A stretch of DNA of 32,633 nucleotides. It comes from an uncultured Chryseobacterium sp. (GTDB lineage: Bacteria; Bacteroidota; Bacteroidia; Flavobacteriales; Weeksellaceae). Below the pieces are notes generated by a model that was given only the letters and a program-made list of their open reading frames with translations, did no database searches and had not been told where the DNA came from. Made by a program: the position numbers and the translations under genes. Positions 9,571 to 17,144 of this stretch are shown one piece after another; position 1 is the stretch's first letter, and every line of letters begins with the position of its first letter. Location: assembly GCF_913776365.1 (NCBI RefSeq), contig NZ_CAJYMO010000328.1:1-32633 (forward strand), given 5' to 3'.

Positions 9571-10416
9571 ATGGAAAAGCGGCTGTTCATTTTCTTCGCC
9601 ATGGCATTGATCTTTTCAGGCTGCCGGCAAAAAAAGATTGATCTAGGAAACAATATTTTTAGAGCAGAACAGAATATTTCGTATGGAAAAGATAATGCTC
9701 AAAAGATGGATCTCTATATTCCGGATAAGAATGCGGATTTAAGAGATGTATTTATTATCATTCATGGCGGCGGCTGGCGGGGCGGAAGAAAATCAGAGCT
9801 TACCAGTTTTACGTTTGATCTGATGAAAAAATTTCCTCATGCTATTTTTGTGAATCTTGAGTATCGGCTGGCTTCGACAACCCGTTTTGCACTTCCCGAT
9901 CAGACCGATGATATAAAAGTTGCCATGAATTTTGTGGAGAAGAAATTAAATATAAAACCGAAATATATTCTTCTCGGAAACAGCGCCGGCGGCTATCTCT
10001 CCATGTTTTACGCTTATCATTACGATCACGAAAAGAAAGTAAAAGCTGTCGTGAATATCGTAGGACCGGCAGATCTGAATGATCCTGGATTCAAAAATTA
10101 TGATGATTATTCTTTTGTGGAAAAGCACCTCATCGACCCGAAACTTATTGATGGTAAGCTTTCATTAATGGACTTCGGAAGCCCGGTTCATTGGATTACA
10201 CCAGTCTCTGCGCCCACCCTTTCCTATTACGGTACGGCTGATCATGTGGTTCCGATTTCACAAAAAAAGATTCTGGATTCGGTTTTAACCAGAAATAAGG
10301 TTTATCATGAATCGTATGAATTTAACGGAGACCATGTGGGATGGGAGCGACCGCCTCATGCATCGTTTCTAGTTAAGAAGATTGAAGATTTTCTTAAAAC
10401 GGTGGATAAAAAATAA
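9571..10416 (+). CDS. Lipoprotein alpha/beta hydrolase (esterase-like)
   Basis: The 281-residue protein starts with a lipoprotein signal ending in lipobox FSGC (C18), so it is anchored to a membrane facing the periplasm or surface. The fold is alpha/beta hydrolase of the hormone-sensitive-lipase/BD-FAE type: oxyanion motif IIHGGGWRGG (about 63-72), nucleophile elbow GNSAG with S138, acid D224 in YGTADHVVP, and H255 in FNGDHVGW. This is a complete Ser-Asp-His set. Related enzymes are carboxylesterases, some of them deacetylating or deferuloylating plant polysaccharides. The convergent GH43 neighbour makes a glycan-ester substrate thinkable but not shown. It is monocistronic: a terminator lies on each side. 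Confidence 0.9.
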   Translation: MEKRLFIFFAMALIFSGCRQKKIDLGNNIFRAEQNISYGKDNAQKMDLYIPDKNADLRDVFIIIHGGGWRGGRKSELTSFTFDLMKKFPHAIFVNLEYRLASTTRFALPDQTDDIKVAMNFVEKKLNIKPKYILLGNSAGGYLSMFYAYHYDHEKKVKAVVNIVGPADLNDPGFKNYDDYSFVEKHLIDPKLIDGKLSLMDFGSPVHWITPVSAPTLSYYGTADHVVPISQKKILDSVLTRNKVYHESYEFNGDHVGWERPPHASFLVKKIEDFLKTVDKK

Positions 10417-10580
10417 AGAATAATTTAACGCTACCGACGCAAGAACGGTCTATACTGCGGTTGCAGATTTTCATTCGTAAAGATATTTCGACAAGCCCAG
10501 CATGACATGTTCATTCAGCAAATAATAGTTACGAACATTATTAGATTTCTTAAATCCTGTATTTTAAAATGTTTCAAAAA

Positions 10581-10616
10581 CAAACGCTTTGAAAATATCA
10601 AAGCGTTTGGTTTTTA
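10581..10616. terminator. Bidirectional terminator between hydrolase and GH43 genes
   Basis: A perfect 12-bp stem (CAAACGCTTTGA at 10581-10592, its complement at 10598-10609) with a 5-base loop is flanked by A5 on the left and T5 on the right. It can stop both the plus-strand hydrolase transcript and the minus-strand GH43 transcript. The minus-strand stop codon overlaps the T-run. Confidence 0.88.
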
Positions 10617-12371
10617 TTCTGACTTAAAAATTTCCGTCTTTTCCGAAGTTCCGTTGGCATTGAAGGCTTCAATCTGGAAATAATAAGGGTCCGTGCGGTC
10701 GGCTCCGGTGAAGAAATATTCGTTTTTGCCATATACCATGATGCTTCCGTACAATTTATCCGGGGATTTTCCCCAGTAGATCACATAGCCGTCGGCATCG
10801 GAATTCTGCTGCCATTTCATCCAGATGCTTCTTCTTTCGCCGTATTTCTTAGGGTCTGCCCTCAGCGGCACGAAGTTCTGTACTTTGCCGGGAACGGCTC
10901 CGGCTCCCTTTCCGAATACCCTGAATCCGCTTAAGGCGAATTTCCCGGTCGGCATTTTCAGGTTTTCCATCTTCAGGAACCTGGCCCGGGCAGGTTTTTC
11001 CAGTTCTATATAATCATGCGGGACATCTTTGGTATTCTTGCTTTTATCCACCATCACGCTCCATTTTTTACCGTCACTGGAACCATAGATTTTGTACTGG
11101 TGCATCTTACCCAGTGTCTTTCCCATAAATTCCGCATCCTGATCCGCATAGTTGATCTGAATGGCATTGATGGTGGAAACTTCGCCCAGATCCGTCTGGA
11201 ACCATTCCCCGGCATTCCCGGATCTGGCACTCCAATAGGTTTTAATGTCTTCATCCACCGCGTAATTGGAATGATAGCCTCCCAAGGTAGAAGAAACCTG
11301 GACGGGCTTGTTGTAATTCAGCAGCATCCAGCCTGCGAACAGGCCTTTTGAAAAGTCTTTTCCCTGGGCATATTGCGGAAGATAGGTCGGATAATCACCG
11401 TACGCCGTATTGCAGTACATCACATCATCCTTATCGAATCCTGCCGGCCAGATGCCCAGCCTTCTTTCGAAATTATTTTTGGTTGAAATAAAAATGGTTG
11501 AGATATGCCACCAGTTTTTATAGTTGTCTTCAAAAGTCGCTCCATGCCCGGCTCCCCTGGCAAAACCTCCCGGTTTGTAGGAAAACGGATTGTGCTGCTG
11601 GTATTCAAAGCCTTCCAGCGGCTTGTTGCTCACATACACCCCATCGGAGTAGCCGCTGAATTCGGTGGCCGGTGCGCCGTACTGCATATAATATTTTCCG
11701 TTATGCTTGGTCATCCAGGCTCCTTCCACAAAGGGCTGAAGGAAAACATTATCGTTATATTCCCCGAATCTTTCCCATCCGTGGTCTTCCGGTTTTAACC
11801 GCAGAATAGGTTTTACAAACCCTTCGGACTGCAATGTCTTTGTTTTCACTTCGGTTCCCAATAAAGGCCATTCGTTGCTGGATCCCCAGTACAGGTATAA
11901 TTTGTTCTTGTCTTCATCGTAATGAAAAGCCGGGTCCCATGCACCCACTTTCAACGTATCAACGGCAATTTTCCAGTCGTCCTTTGTCGGATTCGTACTT
12001 TTCCAGATCGGAAAATCCTGTTCCCAGGTAGAACCGAAAACATACAGCGTATCTTTCATTGCCCAGACTGCCGGTGCGTTCAGGTCGTGGATATATTTGT
12101 TGTCTCTCAGGAACTTTCTTTTCACGAATTTCCAGTCGAGCATATCGTCACTGTACCAGTAGCCTTCCTGATTGGTGGAGAACAGGAAGAGTTTATTTTT
12201 AAAATTGACGATTACGGGATCGGCAGTGGCCCGGTGTTTCCCCTGTCTGGAAAAGACTTCAAACGGGGTATAGCCGTAATCGATATTAATCGGGTTACAA
12301 TAGGTCTTCTGCTGGGCGTTCAGGCCCATCGCTCCGAACAGCACTATGAACATCAGAAAGTACTTATGCAT
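10614..12371 (-). CDS. Secreted GH43 glycosidase with discoidin and Fn3-like domains
   Basis: The 585-residue protein has a signal peptide (cleavage after LNA, near residue 19) and an N-terminal five-bladed propeller of the GH43 clan. Catalytic residues fit the family: base D51 in ATADPVIV, D146 in AWDPAFHYD, and acid E216 in FVEGAWMTKHNGKYYMQY. Residues ~350-490 look like an F5/8 type C (discoidin, CBM32-like) carbohydrate-binding domain, with the pattern VSSTLGGYHSNYAVDEDIKT and EWFQTDLG. Residues ~500-580 look like a fibronectin type III domain. GH43 enzymes remove arabinose, xylose or galactose units; the substrate here is unknown. There is no SusC/SusD pair next to it. A -7 element lies just upstream of the start. 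Confidence 0.9.
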   Translation of the reverse strand: MHKYFLMFIVLFGAMGLNAQQKTYCNPINIDYGYTPFEVFSRQGKHRATADPVIVNFKNKLFLFSTNQEGYWYSDDMLDWKFVKRKFLRDNKYIHDLNAPAVWAMKDTLYVFGSTWEQDFPIWKSTNPTKDDWKIAVDTLKVGAWDPAFHYDEDKNKLYLYWGSSNEWPLLGTEVKTKTLQSEGFVKPILRLKPEDHGWERFGEYNDNVFLQPFVEGAWMTKHNGKYYMQYGAPATEFSGYSDGVYVSNKPLEGFEYQQHNPFSYKPGGFARGAGHGATFEDNYKNWWHISTIFISTKNNFERRLGIWPAGFDKDDVMYCNTAYGDYPTYLPQYAQGKDFSKGLFAGWMLLNYNKPVQVSSTLGGYHSNYAVDEDIKTYWSARSGNAGEWFQTDLGEVSTINAIQINYADQDAEFMGKTLGKMHQYKIYGSSDGKKWSVMVDKSKNTKDVPHDYIELEKPARARFLKMENLKMPTGKFALSGFRVFGKGAGAVPGKVQNFVPLRADPKKYGERRSIWMKWQQNSDADGYVIYWGKSPDKLYGSIMVYGKNEYFFTGADRTDPYYFQIEAFNANGTSEKTEIFKSE

Positions 12372-12392
12372 AATCTATGGTTTCTTATTTCA

Positions 12393-12400
12393 CAAAAATA
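12393..12400 (-). promoter_or_regulatory. Promoter -7 element of the GH43 gene
   Basis: Read on the minus strand this is TATTTTTG, ending about 21 bases before the ATG at 12371. No clear TTG is seen at -33, so the promoter is only partly consensus. Confidence 0.5.
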
Positions 12401-12483
12401 GGTAAGTTTTTTGACCTGCTGAAGTTTTTGCTCTGGAGGTAAGCATATTGTCAGCATGTATTGTATTTTTAAGTGACTTTCAT

Positions 12484-12999
12484 TTAAACAAACAATGAAT
12501 TGATTTTCATAAAGTCCGAGAGGCTATTTAAATAATCGGAAAGAATGGTAATGCTGGTCATACTTTCATAATCTATACTATCATTTTCAACGAATCGACA
12601 CTTTTCATCATAAAAATTCACATCGATTGAGCTTGCGTGAACATTTATAATATTCCCAATGTAAACGACATCTTCTTTGTTAAAAGAAAATTCACATAAT
12701 AAACTTTCTTCTTTAATTGTTGTAGACAGACTTTGGAAATTATTTATTTCGAAACCTTTAAACCTCTTTAAATTTAAGGAATCCAAATATCTTTGAAATT
12801 TTAATTCCATAATCCTGTTTTTAAAACTGTCACTTTCGTATGTAATACTTTCTATTCTTTTTCGATTAATAAACTTTACACCATCCAGAACATAATCAAC
12901 AGGATTTGATGCAGTTATCACTAAATTTCCATTATCATAAAGCTTAACGCCTAAAATATAATCAGAGAAATTTTTAATCTTAACATTTAGTATTTCCAT
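12484..12999 (-). CDS. Uncharacterised AT-rich protein, possible immunity-type gene
   Basis: I do not recognise this 171-residue protein. It has no signal peptide or membrane helix, is acidic towards the C-terminus, and alternates short strands (KLYDNGNLVITASNPV, SLLCEFSFNKEDVVYIGNI), so a small cytoplasmic beta-rich or alpha/beta fold is likely. The base composition is visibly more AT-rich than the enzyme genes on either side. It is the last of four same-strand orphan genes (14453 down to 12484) with gaps of 37-153 bases. Small acidic cytosolic proteins in such clusters often are immunity proteins for polymorphic toxins; that is inference from context, and no toxin gene is visible. The start is the only in-frame ATG near the N-terminus. 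Confidence 0.65.
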   Translation of the reverse strand: MEILNVKIKNFSDYILGVKLYDNGNLVITASNPVDYVLDGVKFINRKRIESITYESDSFKNRIMELKFQRYLDSLNLKRFKGFEINNFQSLSTTIKEESLLCEFSFNKEDVVYIGNIINVHASSIDVNFYDEKCRFVENDSIDYESMTSITILSDYLNSLSDFMKINSLFV

Positions 13000-13152
13000 C
13001 TAACAGTTCTTTAATATTTTAACCTCTTTATTTCTATTACTTTATCTTTTTTTATATTCTCTGTAGATTGTCCTGCATTCTCGGAACGATTTGCAGATCT
13101 CTCATCATTTTTTAGATTTCACTATCCCATTACTTAGTATTTCTACAACATT

Positions 13153-13662
13153 TTAAACCGAACTAAATCCGGACTTCCAAAGAAGATCATTAAGGTCCAG
13201 CTCACTGATATCGAAATCTTCCGGATGCAGAATAAATCCATCTTGTTTTTTAAGATTCTCTACTGCTTGTTCAGCATTTTCTCTTGAAGAAAAAACACCT
13301 ATAAATCTTTCATCATCCAAATACCTATGGATCGTATAGCTGTGACTCACGCTGAAAACTGATTGTAAACCTAATTCTTTTACCGATAAAAACGTTTCAT
13401 CTATTGAATGATCACCTTCGCAAAGATAATCCCTTCCCATTTCTCCTATAATAGTTTCAAATCCGTTTTTCCAATATACTTTATCCAAAATGTATTTGTT
13501 AATGATGAAACTATCAGGATATCTGGAGAATCCTGATAAGTTTAAAGCTTCCTTTTTTATTTTTTCAAGACCCTCTATATCATCACAGAATCCCAAAAGC
13601 TTAGTACTGAAACTTATTTCATTGGTATAAGTATGATCAAGTGCATAAACAAAATATTTCAT
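13153..13662 (-). CDS. Internally duplicated DUF7336-like protein
   Basis: The 169-residue protein consists of two copies of one domain. Copy 1 (about 1-70) begins YFVYALDHTYTNE and ends DKVYWKNGF; copy 2 (about 100-167) begins VFSVSHSYTIH and ends NDLLWKSGF. Between these ends the copies share the order 'LLGFCDDIEGLEKI / FIGVFSSRENAEQAV', 'SGFSRYPDSFII / DGFILHPEDFDI' and a final W-K-x-G-F. This is the pattern I know from DUF7336 proteins, of unknown function. No signal peptide or membrane segment is present. It is one of four AT-rich orphan genes and may be an immunity or stress protein, without proof. The 153-base gap to the next gene downstream holds no convincing gene. Confidence 0.75.
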   Translation of the reverse strand: MKYFVYALDHTYTNEISFSTKLLGFCDDIEGLEKIKKEALNLSGFSRYPDSFIINKYILDKVYWKNGFETIIGEMGRDYLCEGDHSIDETFLSVKELGLQSVFSVSHSYTIHRYLDDERFIGVFSSRENAEQAVENLKKQDGFILHPEDFDISELDLNDLLWKSGFSSV

Positions 13663-13699
13663 AAGACTCTTTTTCTCAATAAGACAGTTAAGCGATAAA

Positions 13700-14065
13700 T
13701 CACTTATTCAAAATAAATAATTCAAGCGTTTTGGCAAGGATGAAATCAGAATCATCGTCTGACTTTTTGTCGTTAGAAGTATCAGGATCAAAACTTATAT
13801 AAATCAAATTATTTATATGCAATAATTTAAAATCTTCAATATTATAAAAATTATATATATGAGTATGGTAAAATTTGAATTCTATAATGCCGCTAAACAA
13901 TAAGTTTATTTTTGAATAATCGCTATTTCCGGAAAAACCACTGATGGTCATACGTATTTCTAGTTCTCCAAACTTATTTCTATTAAGACTTATTTCGTCT
14001 ATTTTTGTACTTGCCAATAAATTTTCCTTGGCGAAAACTTCGGCGGCAACAGCTGTTATATTCAT
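13700..14065 (-). CDS. Uncharacterised small AT-rich protein
   Basis: This 121-residue protein is not recognised. It seems cytoplasmic, with a beta-rich middle (FGELEIRMTISGFSG, INLLFSGIIEFKFYHTH) and an acidic loop (DTSNDKKSDDDSD) before a short C-terminal helix. AT content and Asn/Ile/Phe richness match the other genes of the 12484-14453 cluster. The gene lies 37 bases upstream of the duplicated DUF7336-like gene and 46 bases downstream of the membrane-anchored gene, so cotranscription is likely. The start is ATG at 14063-14065. Confidence 0.6.
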   Translation of the reverse strand: MNITAVAAEVFAKENLLASTKIDEISLNRNKFGELEIRMTISGFSGNSDYSKINLLFSGIIEFKFYHTHIYNFYNIEDFKLLHINNLIYISFDPDTSNDKKSDDDSDFILAKTLELFILNK

Positions 14066-14111
14066 TTTTTCTTAAAGATGAGTATCGTCATTTGCAAAGG
14101 AATTAGCACAC

Positions 14112-14453
14112 TTATTCCAAACCAAATTTATCTTCGTAATTAAATTTTTCAAATCGATTTGAATTTTTTATACGTATTTCTACAGAACCTTTTGGTTTTA
14201 TTATTGAATCTCCAATAAAAATCTGATCCCACCAATCTTTGTAGATAATGATGCTATCCTTGTTTCCGTAGACTAAAAATGGTATATTGTGATTATTGTG
14301 GTTGATATATTTTCCGGTAATTGATGATTTGATTTCCTTTTCTCTCATTTCATCTAAAAAGCCACTTACATTTTCTGATGAAAATATACGATTATACAAA
14401 AATAGTATTCCAATAATAAACAGTATTGCTGTTAAAATCTTATTTCTGCTCAT
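14112..14453 (-). CDS. Membrane-anchored small protein of unknown function
   Basis: The 113-residue protein has one N-terminal hydrophobic helix (about 6-22, ILTAILFIIGILFLYNR) without a signal peptidase site, so it is probably inner-membrane anchored with its ~90-residue C-terminal part in the periplasm. That part is strand-like (GKYINHNNHNIPFLVYG, KDSIIIYKDWWDQIFIGD, KGSVEIRIKN). I do not recognise the family. The layout of a short anchor plus a small beta domain with IGDSIIKPKGS is frequent among flavobacterial orphan proteins in toxin-immunity neighbourhoods. It is the first gene of the AT-rich cluster, 73 bases beyond the end of the polyamine-type operon. Confidence 0.6.
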   Translation of the reverse strand: MSRNKILTAILFIIGILFLYNRIFSSENVSGFLDEMREKEIKSSITGKYINHNNHNIPFLVYGNKDSIIIYKDWWDQIFIGDSIIKPKGSVEIRIKNSNRFEKFNYEDKFGLE

Positions 14454-14526
14454 TTACAATCTTTAGTTATATCAATAATGAAGTTTGAATTTTAATAAAA
14501 CGTTAAATATTAAGAATACTTTACAA

Positions 14527-15558
14527 CTAAATTCCGCTTCCCCTTTTTGAATTTTTCCAGATAAAGCCGTCCAGCAAATAATGGGTAAGCTGAGGAACGA
14601 CTAGTAAAGGAATCAAAAACTGAAACCAGTTTATAGAGACATTCAGGTTCAATGAAACATGTTCTTTCCACACCAGGATTTCCCATAAAAATTCCTCAAA
14701 AAATGCAAATCCGAGAATGACAAAAATAAAGAGGAGTATTCCGAAAGAAGATTTAAATAAAGAAAGCCCTTTCAGTTGGGTGGCATCTTTCTGTTTTATT
14801 TCCCTGATGTAAATTAAGGCTATATAAGGAATTCCATGTGAAACGACATTTAAGAAAGTGAAAATTAAGTCATTGTTAAAATATACAATTCCGAAATACC
14901 AGGAAACATAGGTACCTGCAATTACAGCTGTTTTAGGGATATTAACCTGTTTTGTCTTTACAATGCCGTACAAGGTTTTCGATAGCCAGAGTATTAAAAT
15001 TCCGAAATACAGAAAGGTAATGGCCGGCGTATAATCCGGCACCTGGTGAAGCCATCCGAATTCGTTTTCCACAAACCAGGTAAAGGCCCGCGGCGTCTTA
15101 AACCAATACAGCATCGGGAAAATCGTGGCCGAGTAAACTGCGATTTCATCAATGTTTTTACTCCAGTGATCAGGTTCAAACCTGGCATAGATCCTCGTAA
15201 AACCATACTGTTGCCTGATAAAATGAAAAACAGCGATCAAAGCCAGAACCGACCAAAAGGTAAGGCTGCCGAACTGATATAGGATGAGCCCTAAAGCCCA
15301 GCTTAATACAGGAATTCCATAATACAAAAATTTTTTCCTGCGGATTTCTTCTTTTACGAAATAGGTTTTGAATAAAGTGGAATACACATGGGCCACATCT
15401 ACAAAAACAATCAGAAAAAGCCAGGTGTAAAAAGAATACTGATTTTCCAGCTTCTGAATCTGATTTTGGAAGAAAAAAATAATTAACAAGATAAAGAAAG
15501 GCGGTGATAAAATGAACCACCCGTCTGTTTTTGCATTATGGATCCATGGCTGTCTCAT
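14527..15558 (-). CDS. Polytopic membrane protein with embedded histidines
   Basis: The 343-residue protein has about eight to nine membrane helices and no signal peptide. It begins with WIHNAKTDGWF, and carries polar residues inside or at the edge of helices: D54 and H57 (VFVDVAHVYS), H112 (FHFIRQQYGF), H241 (VVSHGIPY), and H326 with D330 (PQLTHYLLDGFIW). That spacing of His and Asp suggests a metal site or an intramembrane enzyme active site, but I cannot assign a family; it is not a recognisable desaturase or carotenoid dioxygenase. Its start codon overlaps the stop of the upstream FAD-protein gene as ATGA, so the two are translationally coupled. It is the last gene of the speD operon. Confidence 0.8.
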   Translation of the reverse strand: MRQPWIHNAKTDGWFILSPPFFILLIIFFFQNQIQKLENQYSFYTWLFLIVFVDVAHVYSTLFKTYFVKEEIRRKKFLYYGIPVLSWALGLILYQFGSLTFWSVLALIAVFHFIRQQYGFTRIYARFEPDHWSKNIDEIAVYSATIFPMLYWFKTPRAFTWFVENEFGWLHQVPDYTPAITFLYFGILILWLSKTLYGIVKTKQVNIPKTAVIAGTYVSWYFGIVYFNNDLIFTFLNVVSHGIPYIALIYIREIKQKDATQLKGLSLFKSSFGILLFIFVILGFAFFEEFLWEILVWKEHVSLNLNVSINWFQFLIPLLVVPQLTHYLLDGFIWKNSKRGSGI

Positions 15559-17144
15559 AACATCTCTTTAGCTGCTCTCAGTCCCTGATAAAAAGCTTCC
15601 TCGAAAATAGAAATTCCGGAAAGATCGGAATGTGCAAAGAAAACCCGTCCGTCAAGAGAGGCCTTTGCTTTTTCAGAATTTTTAAAAATCTGATCAGGGA
15701 CCGGTGCAATCATGGCATGGCCGATCTTGTGAAACTGCATATCGATTATAAAATCTTCAATCAGCGGATGTGCCTTTTTCAGGTCTTCCACAACCATTTT
15801 TCTCAGCTGATCTTCTTTTAAATGATAAAGCTTTTTCCTTGCCTGCTTACAATCGTTTGTTGAAAAGCTTCTATAGTAGGTAATTACTTTTTCACCCATG
15901 ATCTGATCTATATTCTGATGCTGATCATAAATGTACCCCAGACCTTCGGATCCATAAATCACATTATCCCAGGCCATTTCCTCATCCCCGCCAAAACCGT
16001 TCTGCAGGGTAATGGTCGTTAAAAGCCACGGAACATAATTAAATTTTCCGGCCTTTTTACTGTTAAAAATTCTTTCGTTAACAAATTGCGGTGTGGCAAA
16101 AAGCACTTTTTCAGCAATAATTTTTTTAGTCTTTTTCTGAAGGTTATCAAAACTAAAAACCTCAACATGGTGATCCGTTATCTTTACATCAAAAACCAGA
16201 TGATCCGGTAAGGATCTTCCTTCAGTATATTGTGAGAGATGTTTTGCCAGTCTTGCATTTCCTTCCGGCCAGGTAAAGACCTGATCTTTGTATTTTTTGC
16301 TCCAGTTATTCTTTCTTCCGGCGAAATAATGAATCCCTGCCCAGGCCGAAACATAATCTATTCCCAAACCGTAATCATCCCGGCAGGAATAATCCAGCAG
16401 CCAAAGCAATTCCCCGGAATTAAAATTTTCGTTTTCAAGCCAGTTTCTGAAGGTTTTCTTTTCCAGCTGCATAACGTCATCTTCCCGGCTGGAATCATGG
16501 ACAGGAATAGCAAACCAGTATTTTCCCTGTGTATCTTTTTTATTCCGGAAATAGTCCATCATTTCAAAAAAGCGTTCCAGTTCCGCTTTTGTCACTGCTG
16601 AAATCCCGTTTTGCGGAACGATGTCATTCTGCCAGGAATTTTTAAAAAATAACCTTTCCTGTTGCGGAAAAGTCATCTGATATTCATCCAGGACAGGATC
16701 TCCGCTTTCATCATCCCCCTGATAAATTCCGCATTCCTTCAAAAATTCAATAATTTCAGTATTTTCCCGGTTGGGTAACGGCAGATAATGGGCACCCAGG
16801 GGAAACTTAGAGAATTTATTATGCCCATTGGAAGAATTTCCGCCTACATGACTTTCCATTTCTACCAGCAGATAATCATTTTCATTATTCATGCTGAAAA
16901 ACCGGCACGCCGAAAGACCGGAAATGCCTCCGCCTACAATTAGATATCGGGTACTGACTTCTTCGGAAACCTCCGGAAAATCTTTTGCCCAAAGTTTATG
17001 GCCGAGCACATGGTCTGTTCCTGTAATTTTAAGCAGAAGCGACTTTCCTTTCTTACTGCAATATTGTAAAAAAGGAATCATAAGACTGCCTAGAAACAGG
17101 GTTCTAAGGAAGCCCCTTCTACTGTACTTTCCCCCACTCTTCAT
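15555..17144 (-). CDS. Tat-exported FAD-dependent amine-oxidase-like protein
   Basis: A 529-residue flavoprotein. The N-terminus has a twin-arginine motif SRRGFLR (8-14) followed by a hydrophobic stretch (LFLGSLMIPFL) and a cysteine (C29), so it should be exported folded with its cofactor to the periplasm, and may be lipid-anchored. The Rossmann dinucleotide fold follows: YLIVGGGISGLSA (68-79), with LLVEMESHVGGNS as the second half of the FAD site. The C-terminal HSDLSGISIFEEAFYQGLRAA is the usual second FAD-contact segment. The overall type is flavin amine oxidase/protoporphyrinogen-oxidase-like. The start is the ATG at 17142-17144, which overlaps the aminopropyltransferase-like gene by 26 bases. 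The context points to an amine substrate, but this is inference. Confidence 0.88.
   Translation of the reverse strand: MKSGGKYSRRGFLRTLFLGSLMIPFLQYCSKKGKSLLLKITGTDHVLGHKLWAKDFPEVSEEVSTRYLIVGGGISGLSACRFFSMNNENDYLLVEMESHVGGNSSNGHNKFSKFPLGAHYLPLPNRENTEIIEFLKECGIYQGDDESGDPVLDEYQMTFPQQERLFFKNSWQNDIVPQNGISAVTKAELERFFEMMDYFRNKKDTQGKYWFAIPVHDSSREDDVMQLEKKTFRNWLENENFNSGELLWLLDYSCRDDYGLGIDYVSAWAGIHYFAGRKNNWSKKYKDQVFTWPEGNARLAKHLSQYTEGRSLPDHLVFDVKITDHHVEVFSFDNLQKKTKKIIAEKVLFATPQFVNERIFNSKKAGKFNYVPWLLTTITLQNGFGGDEEMAWDNVIYGSEGLGYIYDQHQNIDQIMGEKVITYYRSFSTNDCKQARKKLYHLKEDQLRKMVVEDLKKAHPLIEDFIIDMQFHKIGHAMIAPVPDQIFKNSEKAKASLDGRVFFAHSDLSGISIFEEAFYQGLRAAKEML

Noticed and set aside
11922..12401. 159-aa plus-strand frame opposite the GH43 gene
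   Set aside because: Antisense to conserved GH43 catalytic motifs, with no promoter or recognisable domain.
13000..13152. Remnant of a toxin or other broken gene in the orphan cluster
   Set aside because: Only an 18-codon frame (starting MMRDLQIVPRM) is open on the minus strand, too short to claim as a gene or pseudogene.
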